Source: Psychrobacter pygoscelis (GTDB taxonomy: Bacteria > Pseudomonadota > Gammaproteobacteria > Pseudomonadales > Moraxellaceae). From it: a stretch of DNA of 64,000 nt. Location: NCBI RefSeq assembly GCF_004335015.1, contig NZ_RQRU01000001.1, positions 1-64,000 of the forward strand, in the 5' to 3' direction. The position numbers and the translations under genes are program-made. The notes under the pieces are model-generated. The model made no database searches, was not told the origin of the DNA, and saw only the letters and a list, made by a program, of their open reading frames with translations. Positions within the stretch are counted from its first letter, which is position 1; each line of letters starts with the position of its first letter. Shown here in pieces: positions 36,304 through 45,434 of this stretch.

Positions 36304-38802
36304 ATGCCCAATTCACGTGTCTCAACTCAGCGACTTTCCTCACCCCATTCCCAGCGTGGTCTGGTCATGGGCGTATTGATATTAGTTATTATCATCGTTG
36401 CCTTAGTTTTATTAACCCTATACTTACTTAAGCTTGATCGAACGATTACCAATAAGTTTGAGGGTAAACGCTGGGATATCCCCGCTAAGGTATATTCACA
36501 GCCGCTTGAGCTGTATCAAGGCGCAAACGTTGATAAGTCTACGCTTGACTCATGGCTTGAGCTGTTAAATTATCGAAGCGATAGTAACTATGAGCGCACA
36601 GGGACTTATGCCAAAAAGAATAACACCTATTTCATTCATACCCGTGGATTTAGCTATAGTGCGGGGGATTTGGATAAAGAACAAGTCATTAAACTGACGA
36701 TTAATGGCAATAAAATTCAAAACATTCAGAGTACAGTGCCTAGTGAATCGGGGATTATCCGATTAGAGCCTGTAGGTATCGGTGGTATCTATCCCGATAA
36801 TAATGAGGATCGAATTGTCACCGCGCTATCAGAGATTCCACAACCACTTATTGACGCCTTGATTGCTACTGAAGACCGCAGCTTTTATGAGCATAAAGGC
36901 ATCTCGGTACGTGGTATCGCCCGTGCCATTGTTAATAACTTCTCTGGCCGTTCCATGCAAGGTGGCTCTACCATCACCCAGCAGTTGATCAAAAACTTTT
37001 ATCTAAACTCTGATCGCACCTTAAAACGCAAGGTCAATGAAGCGCTCATGGCCGTTTTGCTAGAGCTGCATTATAGCAAAGATGAAATCTTACAGGCCTA
37101 TCTAAACGAAATCTATCTGGGTCAAAATGGTAAGCGCTCAATCAATGGCTTTGGACTCGCTTCACAGTTTTATTTCAATCAGCCTTTAAGCGAGCTGCGT
37201 ACAGATCAACAGGCTTTTCTCGTCGGTATCGCCAAAGGGCCTAGTGTCTATAACCCTCGTCGCTATCCAGATAATGCGCTTCAGCGCCGTAATGTAGTAC
37301 TGGGTAACATGAAGGCAATGGGTAAACTGTCCCAAGAGGACTATGACAAAGCTATTGCTCAGCCCTTAAAAGTTATTGATAAACCTAGCGTGGGTAAGAG
37401 CCGTTTTCCCGACTTTTTAGATATCGTCAAACGTGAGCTTAATGCAGTCTATTATGCTGATGATCTCAAAAACGAAGGGTTAAAAATTATTAGTACCCTT
37501 GATCCTATTGCCCAGATGGCAGCGGATAAGGCAGTCGATAAGAAGCTCTCTGAACTGCGCAAACGCAGTGCCAAGGCTAAAAGTTTAGAAGGTGCTTTGG
37601 TTAGTGCCAATCCCGAAACTGGCGAGTTGGTCGCTGTGGTCGGTAGTGGTAGCACCTTTACTGGCTTTAACCGCGCGGTAGATGCTAAGCGACAAGTCGG
37701 CTCATTATTAAAGCCTGTTATCTATATGACCGCCCTTGAAAGTGGCCGCTACAATCTTGCCAGCTCCGTGGATGACTCCCCTGTTACGATCAATCTAAGC
37801 GATGGTAGCAAATGGACACCGCGCAACTATGATGGTCGTGACCACGGATATGTACCCTTGACGACGGCGCTTGCCAACTCCTATAACCAAAGTGCGGTGC
37901 GCTTAGGCAATGAGTTTGGCGTTAGTACCTTTATTACCCAGCTACGCCGAATGGGTGTCAAAGAAGAGATTCCTGCTTATCCTTCTGTACTATTAGGCTC
38001 GGTCAATCTTAGTCCTATGGACATGCTCGGCGTCTATCAAGTCTTCGCAACTGGCGGCTTTCGTACTCCTATCCATAGCATCCGCTCTGTCGTCGATGAT
38101 CGCGGCCGGATATTACAGCGCTCGGGGCTAAATACCGAGCGTAGCATTCCACCTGAAGCTAACTTTATGACCAACTATGCTTTGCAGCAAGTGGTGAAAT
38201 CAGGTACAGCAAAACGTGCACAGACTCTGGGTAGTAATCTGAATTTAGCGGGTAAAACAGGAACGACCAATGATTACCGTGATGCTTGGTTTGCAGGTTA
38301 TAGTGGCAATTACGTGAGCGTAGTCTGGGTCGGTCGTGATGATAATAAGCCCATCGGTCTTAGCGGCGGTAGCGGAGCCTTACCGGTATGGATTGACTAC
38401 ATGAAGCGCTTAAAGCTTACCCCTGTAGTGATGCCTGAGCCAGAAGGGATCGAGTGGCTATGGTTAGAGAATAACTCAGGAAAGCTGTCGAATGAGAAGT
38501 GCCCGAACGCCCGCTACCTGCCAGTGATGTCTAAATATTTACCCGAAGAAGCCAGTCGCTGCGCTATTGATATCTACGAGCAAGAACAAGCGCGACTTCA
38601 ACATCGGTGGCTTCAAGACCAGCAGGCGCAGATGCGTCAACGTCGCCAAGAAGGCTTACCTATCCCTAATCGGCGTGTCATTCCTAAAGACGAAGAGAAT
38701 TCCGAGGAAGCAGTGGTACCTCAAAGCTCTGATGAGGATTCTGGCGCTGAATCAGAATCAGCCACAGAGACTTGGTATGACAAAGCCCGTGAATGGTTTT
38801 AA
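36304..38802 (+). CDS. mrcB: Penicillin-binding protein 1B (bifunctional glycosyltransferase/transpeptidase)
   Basis: The product is about 832 residues; a GTG at 36289 would add five. It polymerises glycan strands and crosslinks peptides in the periplasm. A cytoplasmic tail is followed by one membrane anchor (MGVLILVIIIVALVLLTLYL), the UB2H-type region, and a GT51 domain with ATEDRSFYEHKGISVRGIAR near residue 190 and QGGSTITQQLIKNFYL near 220. The transpeptidase has the serine in VGSLLKPVIYM near 467, SYNQSAVR near 525 and KTGTTNDYRDAWFAGY near 652. The C-terminus is a Gln/Arg-rich then acidic tail. Neither candidate start has a strong ribosome site. Confidence 0.94.
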   Translation: MPNSRVSTQRLSSPHSQRGLVMGVLILVIIIVALVLLTLYLLKLDRTITNKFEGKRWDIPAKVYSQPLELYQGANVDKSTLDSWLELLNYRSDSNYERTGTYAKKNNTYFIHTRGFSYSAGDLDKEQVIKLTINGNKIQNIQSTVPSESGIIRLEPVGIGGIYPDNNEDRIVTALSEIPQPLIDALIATEDRSFYEHKGISVRGIARAIVNNFSGRSMQGGSTITQQLIKNFYLNSDRTLKRKVNEALMAVLLELHYSKDEILQAYLNEIYLGQNGKRSINGFGLASQFYFNQPLSELRTDQQAFLVGIAKGPSVYNPRRYPDNALQRRNVVLGNMKAMGKLSQEDYDKAIAQPLKVIDKPSVGKSRFPDFLDIVKRELNAVYYADDLKNEGLKIISTLDPIAQMAADKAVDKKLSELRKRSAKAKSLEGALVSANPETGELVAVVGSGSTFTGFNRAVDAKRQVGSLLKPVIYMTALESGRYNLASSVDDSPVTINLSDGSKWTPRNYDGRDHGYVPLTTALANSYNQSAVRLGNEFGVSTFITQLRRMGVKEEIPAYPSVLLGSVNLSPMDMLGVYQVFATGGFRTPIHSIRSVVDDRGRILQRSGLNTERSIPPEANFMTNYALQQVVKSGTAKRAQTLGSNLNLAGKTGTTNDYRDAWFAGYSGNYVSVVWVGRDDNKPIGLSGGSGALPVWIDYMKRLKLTPVVMPEPEGIEWLWLENNSGKLSNEKCPNARYLPVMSKYLPEEASRCAIDIYEQEQARLQHRWLQDQQAQMRQRRQEGLPIPNRRVIPKDEENSEEAVVPQSSDEDSGAESESATETWYDKAREWF

Positions 38803-38869
38803 CGGATTATAAGCGTCATAAAACCATGCCATTCACGTCGTTACGCATTATCTATATTGAGGATATATT

Positions 38870-39925
38870 ATGAGGTTACAGTCATTGCCGCCATTAAGTT
38901 ATGCCACACGTTCTGTTCATTGCTACAACCAATCTACTGGTTTAAGAACCAAACTAAAAACTGGTCTAATAATGAATAGTCACCGTTTAGGATTATTGAT
39001 GGTGGGCACTTGCTTGGCTGGGCTGACAGCGTGTAATTCAGTACCAACGACTAACCAGACGACAGTAGCCCCAGCAGCCACACCGACTATAGCCTCTAGG
39101 ACTAATAACTCACCTACTCAGCCAGAGACTTATACTGAGCATGTAAGTATTGAACCCACTATCACAGATGCGCCAAACGAATTATCGCAGCCACAGCCAA
39201 GGACTATTATTGAGCCTAGTGTCTCGACCAATGACAAGCGCCAGCCCGTAGCAGCTGCTGCTGACCACAATATCGATCCAGCACCTATAGAGCGCAATCC
39301 GCTAACCCAGACTCCTACTGCTCAGGAGAGCAACTATCCTGAGCCTGCTCCTAGCGTTAGTAACCACTCTATCCCTTTTGGCACAAATGAATCAAACGCT
39401 TCCATAACGCCCTCTGAAACTGCTAGCTCTCCAGCAAACCCGCTATCGAGCTCACCATCAAGCTCGCAACAACCGACTACCACGCCATCTATCCCAGCTG
39501 TAGTAGCGCCTTCAGCATCAGTTAAGTCTGCGCGCGCAGCTTTACTAGAGCGCGCTCGGCAAAACAGTGGTCGTAGCTATAACGCTCAGCCGCTACCCGC
39601 TAGCAGAGGTAATAACCTACCAGCGTTTCGTCAGCTGATGCAGCGCGGTACTAATGCTCTAAAAGCCAACCGTTTAACCGAAGCACAAAGCAGCTTCACT
39701 CGTGCACAAAGATTGGCGCCTAAATCTTCAGCGGTTTACTACTATCTAAGTCAAGTTGCCATTAAAAAGAACCAGCCGCGCAAGGCAGAGGCGATGGCCC
39801 GAAGAGGCTTAGTCGTCGCACAAGATGCTGGTCGGCGCCGCGCTTTATGGCAGCTGATACTACGCTCAGGCCAGATGCAAGGCAACTCTAAGGTGATTAG
39901 TGAAGCCACTCGAGCATTGCGCTAG
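38870..39925 (+). CDS. Probable lipoprotein with C-terminal TPR-like domain
   Basis: The frame gives 351 residues, but the likely secreted form begins at an internal ATG (38972) that opens MNSHRLGLLMVGTCLAGLTA followed by Cys, a textbook lipoprotein signal with lipobox LTAC. The first ATG (38870) has the better ribosome site (GAGGATA), leaving the start open. A Thr/Ser/Pro-rich linker reaches about residue 215. The C-terminal 120 residues contain a tetratricopeptide-like pair (FRQLMQRGTNALKANRLTEA, then SAVYYYLSQVAIKKNQPRKA). It lies 67 bp after mrcB on the same strand, the position of a TPR protein beside ponB in Acinetobacter, so it may act with PBP1B at the cell wall. That link is inference. 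Confidence 0.8.
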   Translation: MRLQSLPPLSYATRSVHCYNQSTGLRTKLKTGLIMNSHRLGLLMVGTCLAGLTACNSVPTTNQTTVAPAATPTIASRTNNSPTQPETYTEHVSIEPTITDAPNELSQPQPRTIIEPSVSTNDKRQPVAAAADHNIDPAPIERNPLTQTPTAQESNYPEPAPSVSNHSIPFGTNESNASITPSETASSPANPLSSSPSSSQQPTTTPSIPAVVAPSASVKSARAALLERARQNSGRSYNAQPLPASRGNNLPAFRQLMQRGTNALKANRLTEAQSSFTRAQRLAPKSSAVYYYLSQVAIKKNQPRKAEAMARRGLVVAQDAGRRRALWQLILRSGQMQGNSKVISEATRALR

Positions 39926-40041
39926 TTAGTAGTTGTGAACTATTTTTATCTGCCCCGCTAGCAGCCGGCTTTGAATACACGCACTCAGCAATCTAATTTC
40001 ATATATAAAAATTTAACCTCAAAACTTATTAAGGAGCCCTA

Positions 40042-40992
40042 ATGGCTTGGCAACAAATCCACTTACAATGCGAAAAATCTCAGGTTGATCTTGCTGAGGC
40101 GCTATTTTTAGAGTCTGGAGCAGTCTCTATTGTTCTTGAAGATGCCGGTGACCAGCCCTTATTTGAGCCGCTACCGGGTGAGTCGCCACTATGGGATGAG
40201 GTGGTGCTAACGGCAATATTTCAGCTAGCAGACAGTGGTACAGACAGCTCAACCATGTCAGAGTCAGCAACCTCCGACTTTGAGGCCTTAGGTCAAGAGA
40301 TTGCCACACAAGTTCATGCCAGTCGAGTTTGGTTAACAGCACTTGAAGACAAGGATTGGGAGCGCGAATGGATGAGTCACTATCAGCCGATTCCCTGTGC
40401 CAATAATCTTTGGATCGTTCCTAAGTGGTTGACGCCGCCTGACTCTGATGCTACCAATATTATTATGGATCCTGGTCTGGCCTTTGGTACCGGTTATCAC
40501 GCTACTACTCGATTATGTTTAGATTGGCTGACAGAGCAGCCACTAGCCGGCAAGATGGTGATTGACTATGGTTGTGGCTCAGGTATATTAGGTATAGCCG
40601 CTCTTTTATTGGGCGCAGAGCAGGTACTGTCTGTCGATATTGATCCTCAAGCTGTATTGGCTACCAAACAAAATGCTGAACGCAACAAAGTCGATGACCG
40701 TCTTCGTACCTTTCTACCGCATGAGTTTAAGCACTACTGCGATCAGCATGATGTACTGCCTGTCGATATGATTGTGGCGAATATTTTGGCCAAGCCACTG
40801 ATGGAGTTGGCGCCTTATTTTGCGACCCTTATTAAAGCCGATGGTAAGATCGTATTAGCAGGCTTGATTGATTCGCAGATTGAAGAAGTTATAGACGCTT
40901 ACAAGCCCTATTTCCAATTAGCGGACCAGCATAAGTTTACCCAACAAGAGGACAAGCATTGGGTTCGATTGGCAGGGACTTATATAGGGTAA
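40042..40992 (+). CDS. prmA: Ribosomal protein L11 methyltransferase PrmA
   Basis: The product is 316 residues. PrmA trimethylates ribosomal protein L11 in the cytoplasm. The N-terminal substrate-binding part (QQIHLQCEKSQVDLAEALFL, EDKDWEREWMSHYQPI) is followed by DPGLAFGTGYHATTRLCLDW, the SAM motif VIDYGCGSGILGIAALLLGA near residue 173-192, and the catalytic-loop VANILAKPLMELAP. AAGGAG sits close before the ATG. The downstream DUF3426 gene and then fis follow the Pseudomonas order. Confidence 0.96.
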   Translation: MAWQQIHLQCEKSQVDLAEALFLESGAVSIVLEDAGDQPLFEPLPGESPLWDEVVLTAIFQLADSGTDSSTMSESATSDFEALGQEIATQVHASRVWLTALEDKDWEREWMSHYQPIPCANNLWIVPKWLTPPDSDATNIIMDPGLAFGTGYHATTRLCLDWLTEQPLAGKMVIDYGCGSGILGIAALLLGAEQVLSVDIDPQAVLATKQNAERNKVDDRLRTFLPHEFKHYCDQHDVLPVDMIVANILAKPLMELAPYFATLIKADGKIVLAGLIDSQIEEVIDAYKPYFQLADQHKFTQQEDKHWVRLAGTYIG

Positions 40993-41036
40993 TCACTACA
41001 GGGTAGTGGGTGTAGGATAGTGATTATAGGGTAGCG
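40992..41036. repeat. Short imperfect tandem repeats after prmA
   Basis: TAGGGTA-like units recur four times (for example CAGGGTAGTG, TAGGATAGTG, TAGGGTAGCG) within 45 bases. Low-complexity sequence with no evident function. Confidence 0.6.
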
Positions 41037-41148
41037 ATATTTCACAACTTATGTTAGGATAACTAATTGATATTATTGAATATATTATAGTAACTTATAG
41101 CAATTTCAGGATTGAATCATACTAGCGCGTATAAATGGAAATTAGCCC

Positions 41149-42285
41149 ATGCCTCAACAGAAGACTCAGTGTCCTGAATGCAGTGCACAATATAAGCTAC
41201 CCTTAAAAGCCATCAATAATCCAAATGCTAGGGCATGCTGTCATCACTGCTTTCACGTTTTTTTTATTAATAAAAACCTCTGTCCCTCCCCCTCCAAAGC
41301 GGCTGTTGATACAGTCGCTAGTGATGAGCGCCCATCATCTATTCAGTCAGTCGCCGCCTCGCAGTCAAAAGACTTGATGAACGAAGCATCCACAAACGAA
41401 TGGCTCAATAACTATAGCTCTTTATCAGAAGATAGCGATTCTCATGAGGCTCATATTGAAGGTGATGCAGTTAATCCTCATGATTATTCACTGGCTCATA
41501 ACTCTAACCCACATGAAGCTGATACTGATAGCATCAGCAAAGCTAGGCAGACAGAAAGTCATACTTTTAGCTCTGATAAAGACGCTGAATACTCAGCATC
41601 AACCAATCTACTCAACGATTCAGCTACTACTGTTTCCCAAATAGATACCACCTCTTCAGTTCATGATGATGAAGGTCTAGGTAAACTACTTTCTGACTTT
41701 GGCGTTCCTATTGCCGAGCCGACGACCAAATCTAAAGAAGAAGTACTGGCTAAAATTAACTCGCGATTGCAAAGCGAGCAAACATCTCATTCAGCTCGTA
41801 CTAAGACAGAGCAGCGCTCTGTAGTCGGCCGATTGCTATGGGGATTAGGTTGTGCAAGCTTAGCGCTACTTTTAATCGCTCAATACGTTATTTTTAACAT
41901 TGATTCATTAATAAAAGATCCTAGGTATGCAAGCAAATTAACGTCGTTTTGTCAGATGGCTCAATGTACTCTACCAGGCGCAGATATCGATAAATTTGAC
42001 GTTGCCGATATCAAGCACAGTGCCAGCCGTATCAGTGATGCAGGCACGCATAGTGATATTATGGCGACTTTAATCAACCATAACGATGAAGATCAGTTAT
42101 TTCCTAATATAAAAGTAAGCTTATATGGTCAGTCTGGCTTAATCGGTGACTTTATTGCCAGCCCTGATGAATATTTAATACCTACGCAGCGTTTAATACT
42201 GGCCAATCATTCTCAGCAGCTGATGTTTACATTACCGATTAAGTCCTCTTCTATTACGGAAATAGAAATGACACCTTTTTACTAA
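41149..42285 (+). CDS. Zinc-ribbon and DUF3426 domain membrane protein
   Basis: The product is 378 residues. An MJ0042-type zinc-ribbon opens it: CPECSAQYKLPLKAI near residues 8-22, then CCHHCFHVFF. A Ser/Asp/Glu-rich linker runs to about residue 220. A single membrane segment (LLWGLGCASLALLLIAQYVI, about 228-248) is followed by a DUF3426 domain with LPGADIDKFDVADIKHSASR and a C-terminal beta-rich stretch. The pairing of ribbon, linker, anchor and DUF3426 is the family's normal architecture. It sits after prmA, as in Pseudomonas. The function of the family is not known. Confidence 0.88.
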   Translation: MPQQKTQCPECSAQYKLPLKAINNPNARACCHHCFHVFFINKNLCPSPSKAAVDTVASDERPSSIQSVAASQSKDLMNEASTNEWLNNYSSLSEDSDSHEAHIEGDAVNPHDYSLAHNSNPHEADTDSISKARQTESHTFSSDKDAEYSASTNLLNDSATTVSQIDTTSSVHDDEGLGKLLSDFGVPIAEPTTKSKEEVLAKINSRLQSEQTSHSARTKTEQRSVVGRLLWGLGCASLALLLIAQYVIFNIDSLIKDPRYASKLTSFCQMAQCTLPGADIDKFDVADIKHSASRISDAGTHSDIMATLINHNDEDQLFPNIKVSLYGQSGLIGDFIASPDEYLIPTQRLILANHSQQLMFTLPIKSSSITEIEMTPFY

Positions 42286-42682
42286 TGATTTATGGTGTTT
42301 TGCTATTATTGAATATCAGTTAACTTTTTATCGACTATGCTTATCGACTGATTCGGCATCTATTTTAAGGGTAGATAAGGATTTAAGGGCACAGCCTGTC
42401 ATATAGCAGTACATTATTCATCGAGGTTTGTTATTATAGCCTTATCTTTACCTAATTAGATTTAAGTTAATAAGCTGAGCTTATCATGACCGAGCTGTTA
42501 CTCGTTACCATACGGCTAGTGGTCTATTTATAAACTTTGCAAGGCTTTAGATGGTACTTAGTTAGAATAGCTCGCTACAGCTAAACTGGTTTCAGTTGAA
42601 CACTTTTTGTTTTCTTCTATTTATAATTATTGCAGCCCACAGTTTATATCTTTACTGTTTTTAATGATCGTAAGACCATTTC
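42286..42682. other. DUF3426-fis gap where dusB would be expected
   Basis: 397 AT-rich bases with no gene. In Pseudomonas and E. coli the tRNA-dihydrouridine synthase gene dusB precedes fis; no dusB remnant was recognised here. The region should contain the fis promoter. Confidence 0.5.
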
Positions 42683-43267
42683 ATGACTCATACTCCCGCT
42701 TTACTCTGCCCTAGCTCCACCGTTACCTGCGTTACGGGTAGCGATGACTCCAGCAACGCTGGGCGTCTATTTGCCCAAACGACCTACTTTGAAGACTCAG
42801 CAGAACTCATCAATTACTTCGATATCGCTTATCAGCGCAATACTTATATTCCTGATAGCACAAATACTATTGAATGCGAAAATACTGGTACGAGTCCTAA
42901 TGGCGATGCTACAAAAGACTTAAGTAGTGATGTAAGTCTCATGTTAAATGGTGCTGCTGTTGATCTGATGTCAGCTAATCAGCGCCCTTCTAAGGCGACG
43001 CTTGAAGTAGCTGAAGATAACCCTAGCGATGCTTGTGCATCACTGCCATTAAGTGGGCACGTTGAGCATGCAGTTCGGCAGTATTTTGCTGCCTTAGATG
43101 GTGAAGCGTCATCAAATCTATATGAGCTCATCTTAAGTGAAGTTGAAAAGCCGTTACTGACTGTGGTCCTAGAATACACTCAGGGCAATCAGTCAAAATG
43201 CGCCAAGATTCTTGGTCTCAATCGTGGCACTCTGCGAACCAAACTAAAAACCTATCATCTACTCTAG
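42683..43267 (+). CDS. fis: Fis-family DNA-binding protein with long N-terminal extension
   Basis: The product is 194 residues, about twice the usual Fis length (98). Residues 120-194 are a clear Fis domain: LSGHVEHAVRQYFAALDGEA, LILSEVEKPLLTVVLEYTQG and the helix-turn-helix NQSKCAKILGLNRGTLRTKL. Residues 1-115 are Ser/Thr/Asn/Asp-rich with a hydrophobic-poor pattern and no recognised domain. No strong ribosome site precedes the ATG at 42683, so a shorter form from an internal start cannot be excluded. Fis proteins bend DNA and regulate rRNA and growth-phase genes. It precedes purH, as in Pseudomonas, but lacks the usual dusB partner. Confidence 0.88.
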   Translation: MTHTPALLCPSSTVTCVTGSDDSSNAGRLFAQTTYFEDSAELINYFDIAYQRNTYIPDSTNTIECENTGTSPNGDATKDLSSDVSLMLNGAAVDLMSANQRPSKATLEVAEDNPSDACASLPLSGHVEHAVRQYFAALDGEASSNLYELILSEVEKPLLTVVLEYTQGNQSKCAKILGLNRGTLRTKLKTYHLL

Positions 43268-43650
43268 CCGCTTATTAAAAGCGAAAGTGTCTCGTCAACT
43301 TGTTGCCACTTTTGGCGTAGCTACAGCGTAAAAGTAGCATTGACGATCGCTTTGATTCAGTAAATTCTAGCTATGAGCCTAGGGCATTTCCTCAATTAGC
43401 TCACGAGGCTTAAAATAAGATAGATCTTTGTCAGTCAAAGCAAGTTTTACAGAGAATATGAGTATATTGTCTACAAATTTGCAAAGACTGACAGAAATAT
43501 AGCTGTTTTAAGCCCATTAACGTGAGTTTTGATACATAAGGACACGCCCTAAACTTTTAGTCATAGACAATCGCTGATATCACTGACACTAAAATTGTAA
43601 TTCAAATCATTAATCCGTTACTATATCCCTTTTTTATTTGGAAGCTAACT
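43268..43650. other. fis-purH intergenic region
   Basis: About 380 bp with no gene or clear terminator. The purH promoter is expected here; no convincing purine-repressor operator was seen. Confidence 0.4.
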
Positions 43651-45231
43651 ATGTCTTACCAACCTTATGCCCTATTATCTGTCTCTGACAAATCAGGATT
43701 GACTGAGTTTGCTCAAGGCCTGATTAATTCAGGTTTCGCGCTTCTTTCTACGGGCGGTACATTTAAACTATTACAAGAGCATAATATTGCAGTTACTGAG
43801 GTTTCAGATTACACCAACTTTGCTGAGATGATGGATGGCCGAGTCAAGACTCTACATCCTAAAATTCATGGTGGGATTTTAGGACGCCGCGGCGTTGATG
43901 ACGATATTATGAATGAGCATGGCATTCAACGTATAGATTTGGTCGTGGTTAATTTATATCCTTTTGCGAAGACCATTGCTAATCCAGAAGTCACTATGAG
44001 CGATGCGATTGAAAATATCGACATTGGTGGTCCCACGATGGTTCGCTCTGCGGCCAAAAACCATGCCCATGTTGGTATTGTTACTGACACAGCGGACTAT
44101 GACCGCGTCTTAGCAGCGCTTAAATCTGAAGGCAGTCTACCTGCTAAGCTACGTTACGATCTAGCGGTGAAAGCTTTTGAACATACTGCCCAATATGATG
44201 GTATGATTGCTAACTTTTTGGGTCAGCGTCTTGATAACGTCGAAGAACCTGAGCCATTTGCCCGAACTTTAAATCTTCAATTTAGCAAATCTCAAGACCT
44301 GCGCTACGGGGAAAACCCACATCAGCAAGCAGCGTTTTATGTCGAAAACCATCCCCTTCATCAAGCTCAAGCTTCTATTGCCACAGCGACGCAGCACCAA
44401 GGTAAAGCGCTGTCTTATAACAATATCGCCGATACTGATGCCGCTCTTGAGTGTGTCAAATCATTTGATGCACCAGCTTGTGTCATTGTCAAGCATGCCA
44501 ATCCATGTGGCGTAGCTATTGATGCTGATCAAGTCAAGGCCTATCAGACAGCCTTTAGTACCGATCCTGAGTCATCCTTTGGCGGTATTATTGCCTTTAA
44601 TCGACCATTAACTCAAGCCGCTGCCAAAGCGATCGTTGACAATCAATTTGTCGAAGTCATCATTGCTCCAAGCGTAGAAGCTGGCGTTCTAGAGATTACC
44701 GCGAAAAAGAAAAATGTCCGAGTGTTGACTTGCGGTGATCTGCCAAAACCAAGTGAACGCCAAGCGCAGTGGGACTATAAGCGCATTGAAGGTGGCCTGC
44801 TAGTTCAACAGCAAGACTTGGGCAGTATCAGTGCCGATGAGTTAAAAATCGTCACTAAAGTCGCACCTAGCCAATCTCAGCTTGAGGACTTATTGTTTAC
44901 TTGGACAGTTGCAAAATACGTGAAATCTAACGCCATTGTCTATGGTAAAGACAAGCGCACAATCGGTATTGGTGCAGGTCAGATGAGCCGAGTCAACTCT
45001 GCTCGAATCGCAGCTATCAAAGCCGAGCATGCCAGCTTAACTACTCAAGGGGCGGTCATGGCATCTGATGCCTTCTTCCCCTTCCGTGATGGCATTGACA
45101 ATGCTGCACAAGTAGGTATCAAAGCGATTATTCAACCTGGCGGCTCTGTCCGTGATGAAGAGACTATTGCCGCTGCTGATGAGCATGGTATAGCAATGGT
45201 ATTCACAGGAATGCGTCATTTTAGACACTAA
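43651..45231 (+). CDS. purH: Bifunctional AICAR formyltransferase / IMP cyclohydrolase
   Basis: The product is 526 residues. It carries out the last two steps of IMP synthesis in the cytoplasm. The N-terminal MGS-like cyclohydrolase domain has [27 protein letters not shown] and [20 protein letters not shown]. The AICAR transformylase domain has [29 protein letters not shown] with its catalytic Lys-His, and the closing [25 protein letters not shown] precedes the ATG at good spacing. purD, which often follows purH, is not here; a terminator follows instead. Confidence 0.98.
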   Translation: MSYQPYALLSVSDKSGLTEFAQGLINSGFALLSTGGTFKLLQEHNIAVTEVSDYTNFAEMMDGRVKTLHPKIHGGILGRRGVDDDIMNEHGIQRIDLVVVNLYPFAKTIANPEVTMSDAIENIDIGGPTMVRSAAKNHAHVGIVTDTADYDRVLAALKSEGSLPAKLRYDLAVKAFEHTAQYDGMIANFLGQRLDNVEEPEPFARTLNLQFSKSQDLRYGENPHQQAAFYVENHPLHQAQASIATATQHQGKALSYNNIADTDAALECVKSFDAPACVIVKHANPCGVAIDADQVKAYQTAFSTDPESSFGGIIAFNRPLTQAAAKAIVDNQFVEVIIAPSVEAGVLEITAKKKNVRVLTCGDLPKPSERQAQWDYKRIEGGLLVQQQDLGSISADELKIVTKVAPSQSQLEDLLFTWTVAKYVKSNAIVYGKDKRTIGIGAGQMSRVNSARIAAIKAEHASLTTQGAVMASDAFFPFRDGIDNAAQVGIKAIIQPGGSVRDEETIAAADEHGIAMVFTGMRHFRH

Positions 45232-45376
45232 GCTATTATAAAGTCATGTAGCGCTAGTATTAGGGTAGCTCACGCAGGAAGTACGAAGTGGTACAGCCAG
45301 CGTGGCTACTTGCTAAAATACGGCCGTAGCTTCAATATATAAGTCTATAGTTAATACCTTATGCTATTTTTCTATA

Positions 45377-45412
45377 AAAAAACCACCGCAACTATGGTTG
45401 CGGTGGTTTTTT
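45377..45412. terminator. Bidirectional rho-independent terminator
   Basis: AACCACCGCAAC pairs with GTTGCGGTGGTT around a 4-base loop, extended by A- and T-runs to a 16-bp stem. It separates convergent purH (+) and ppiD (-). Confidence 0.95.
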
Positions 45413-45434
45413 ATACGATGAGCTAAATGTGGTA

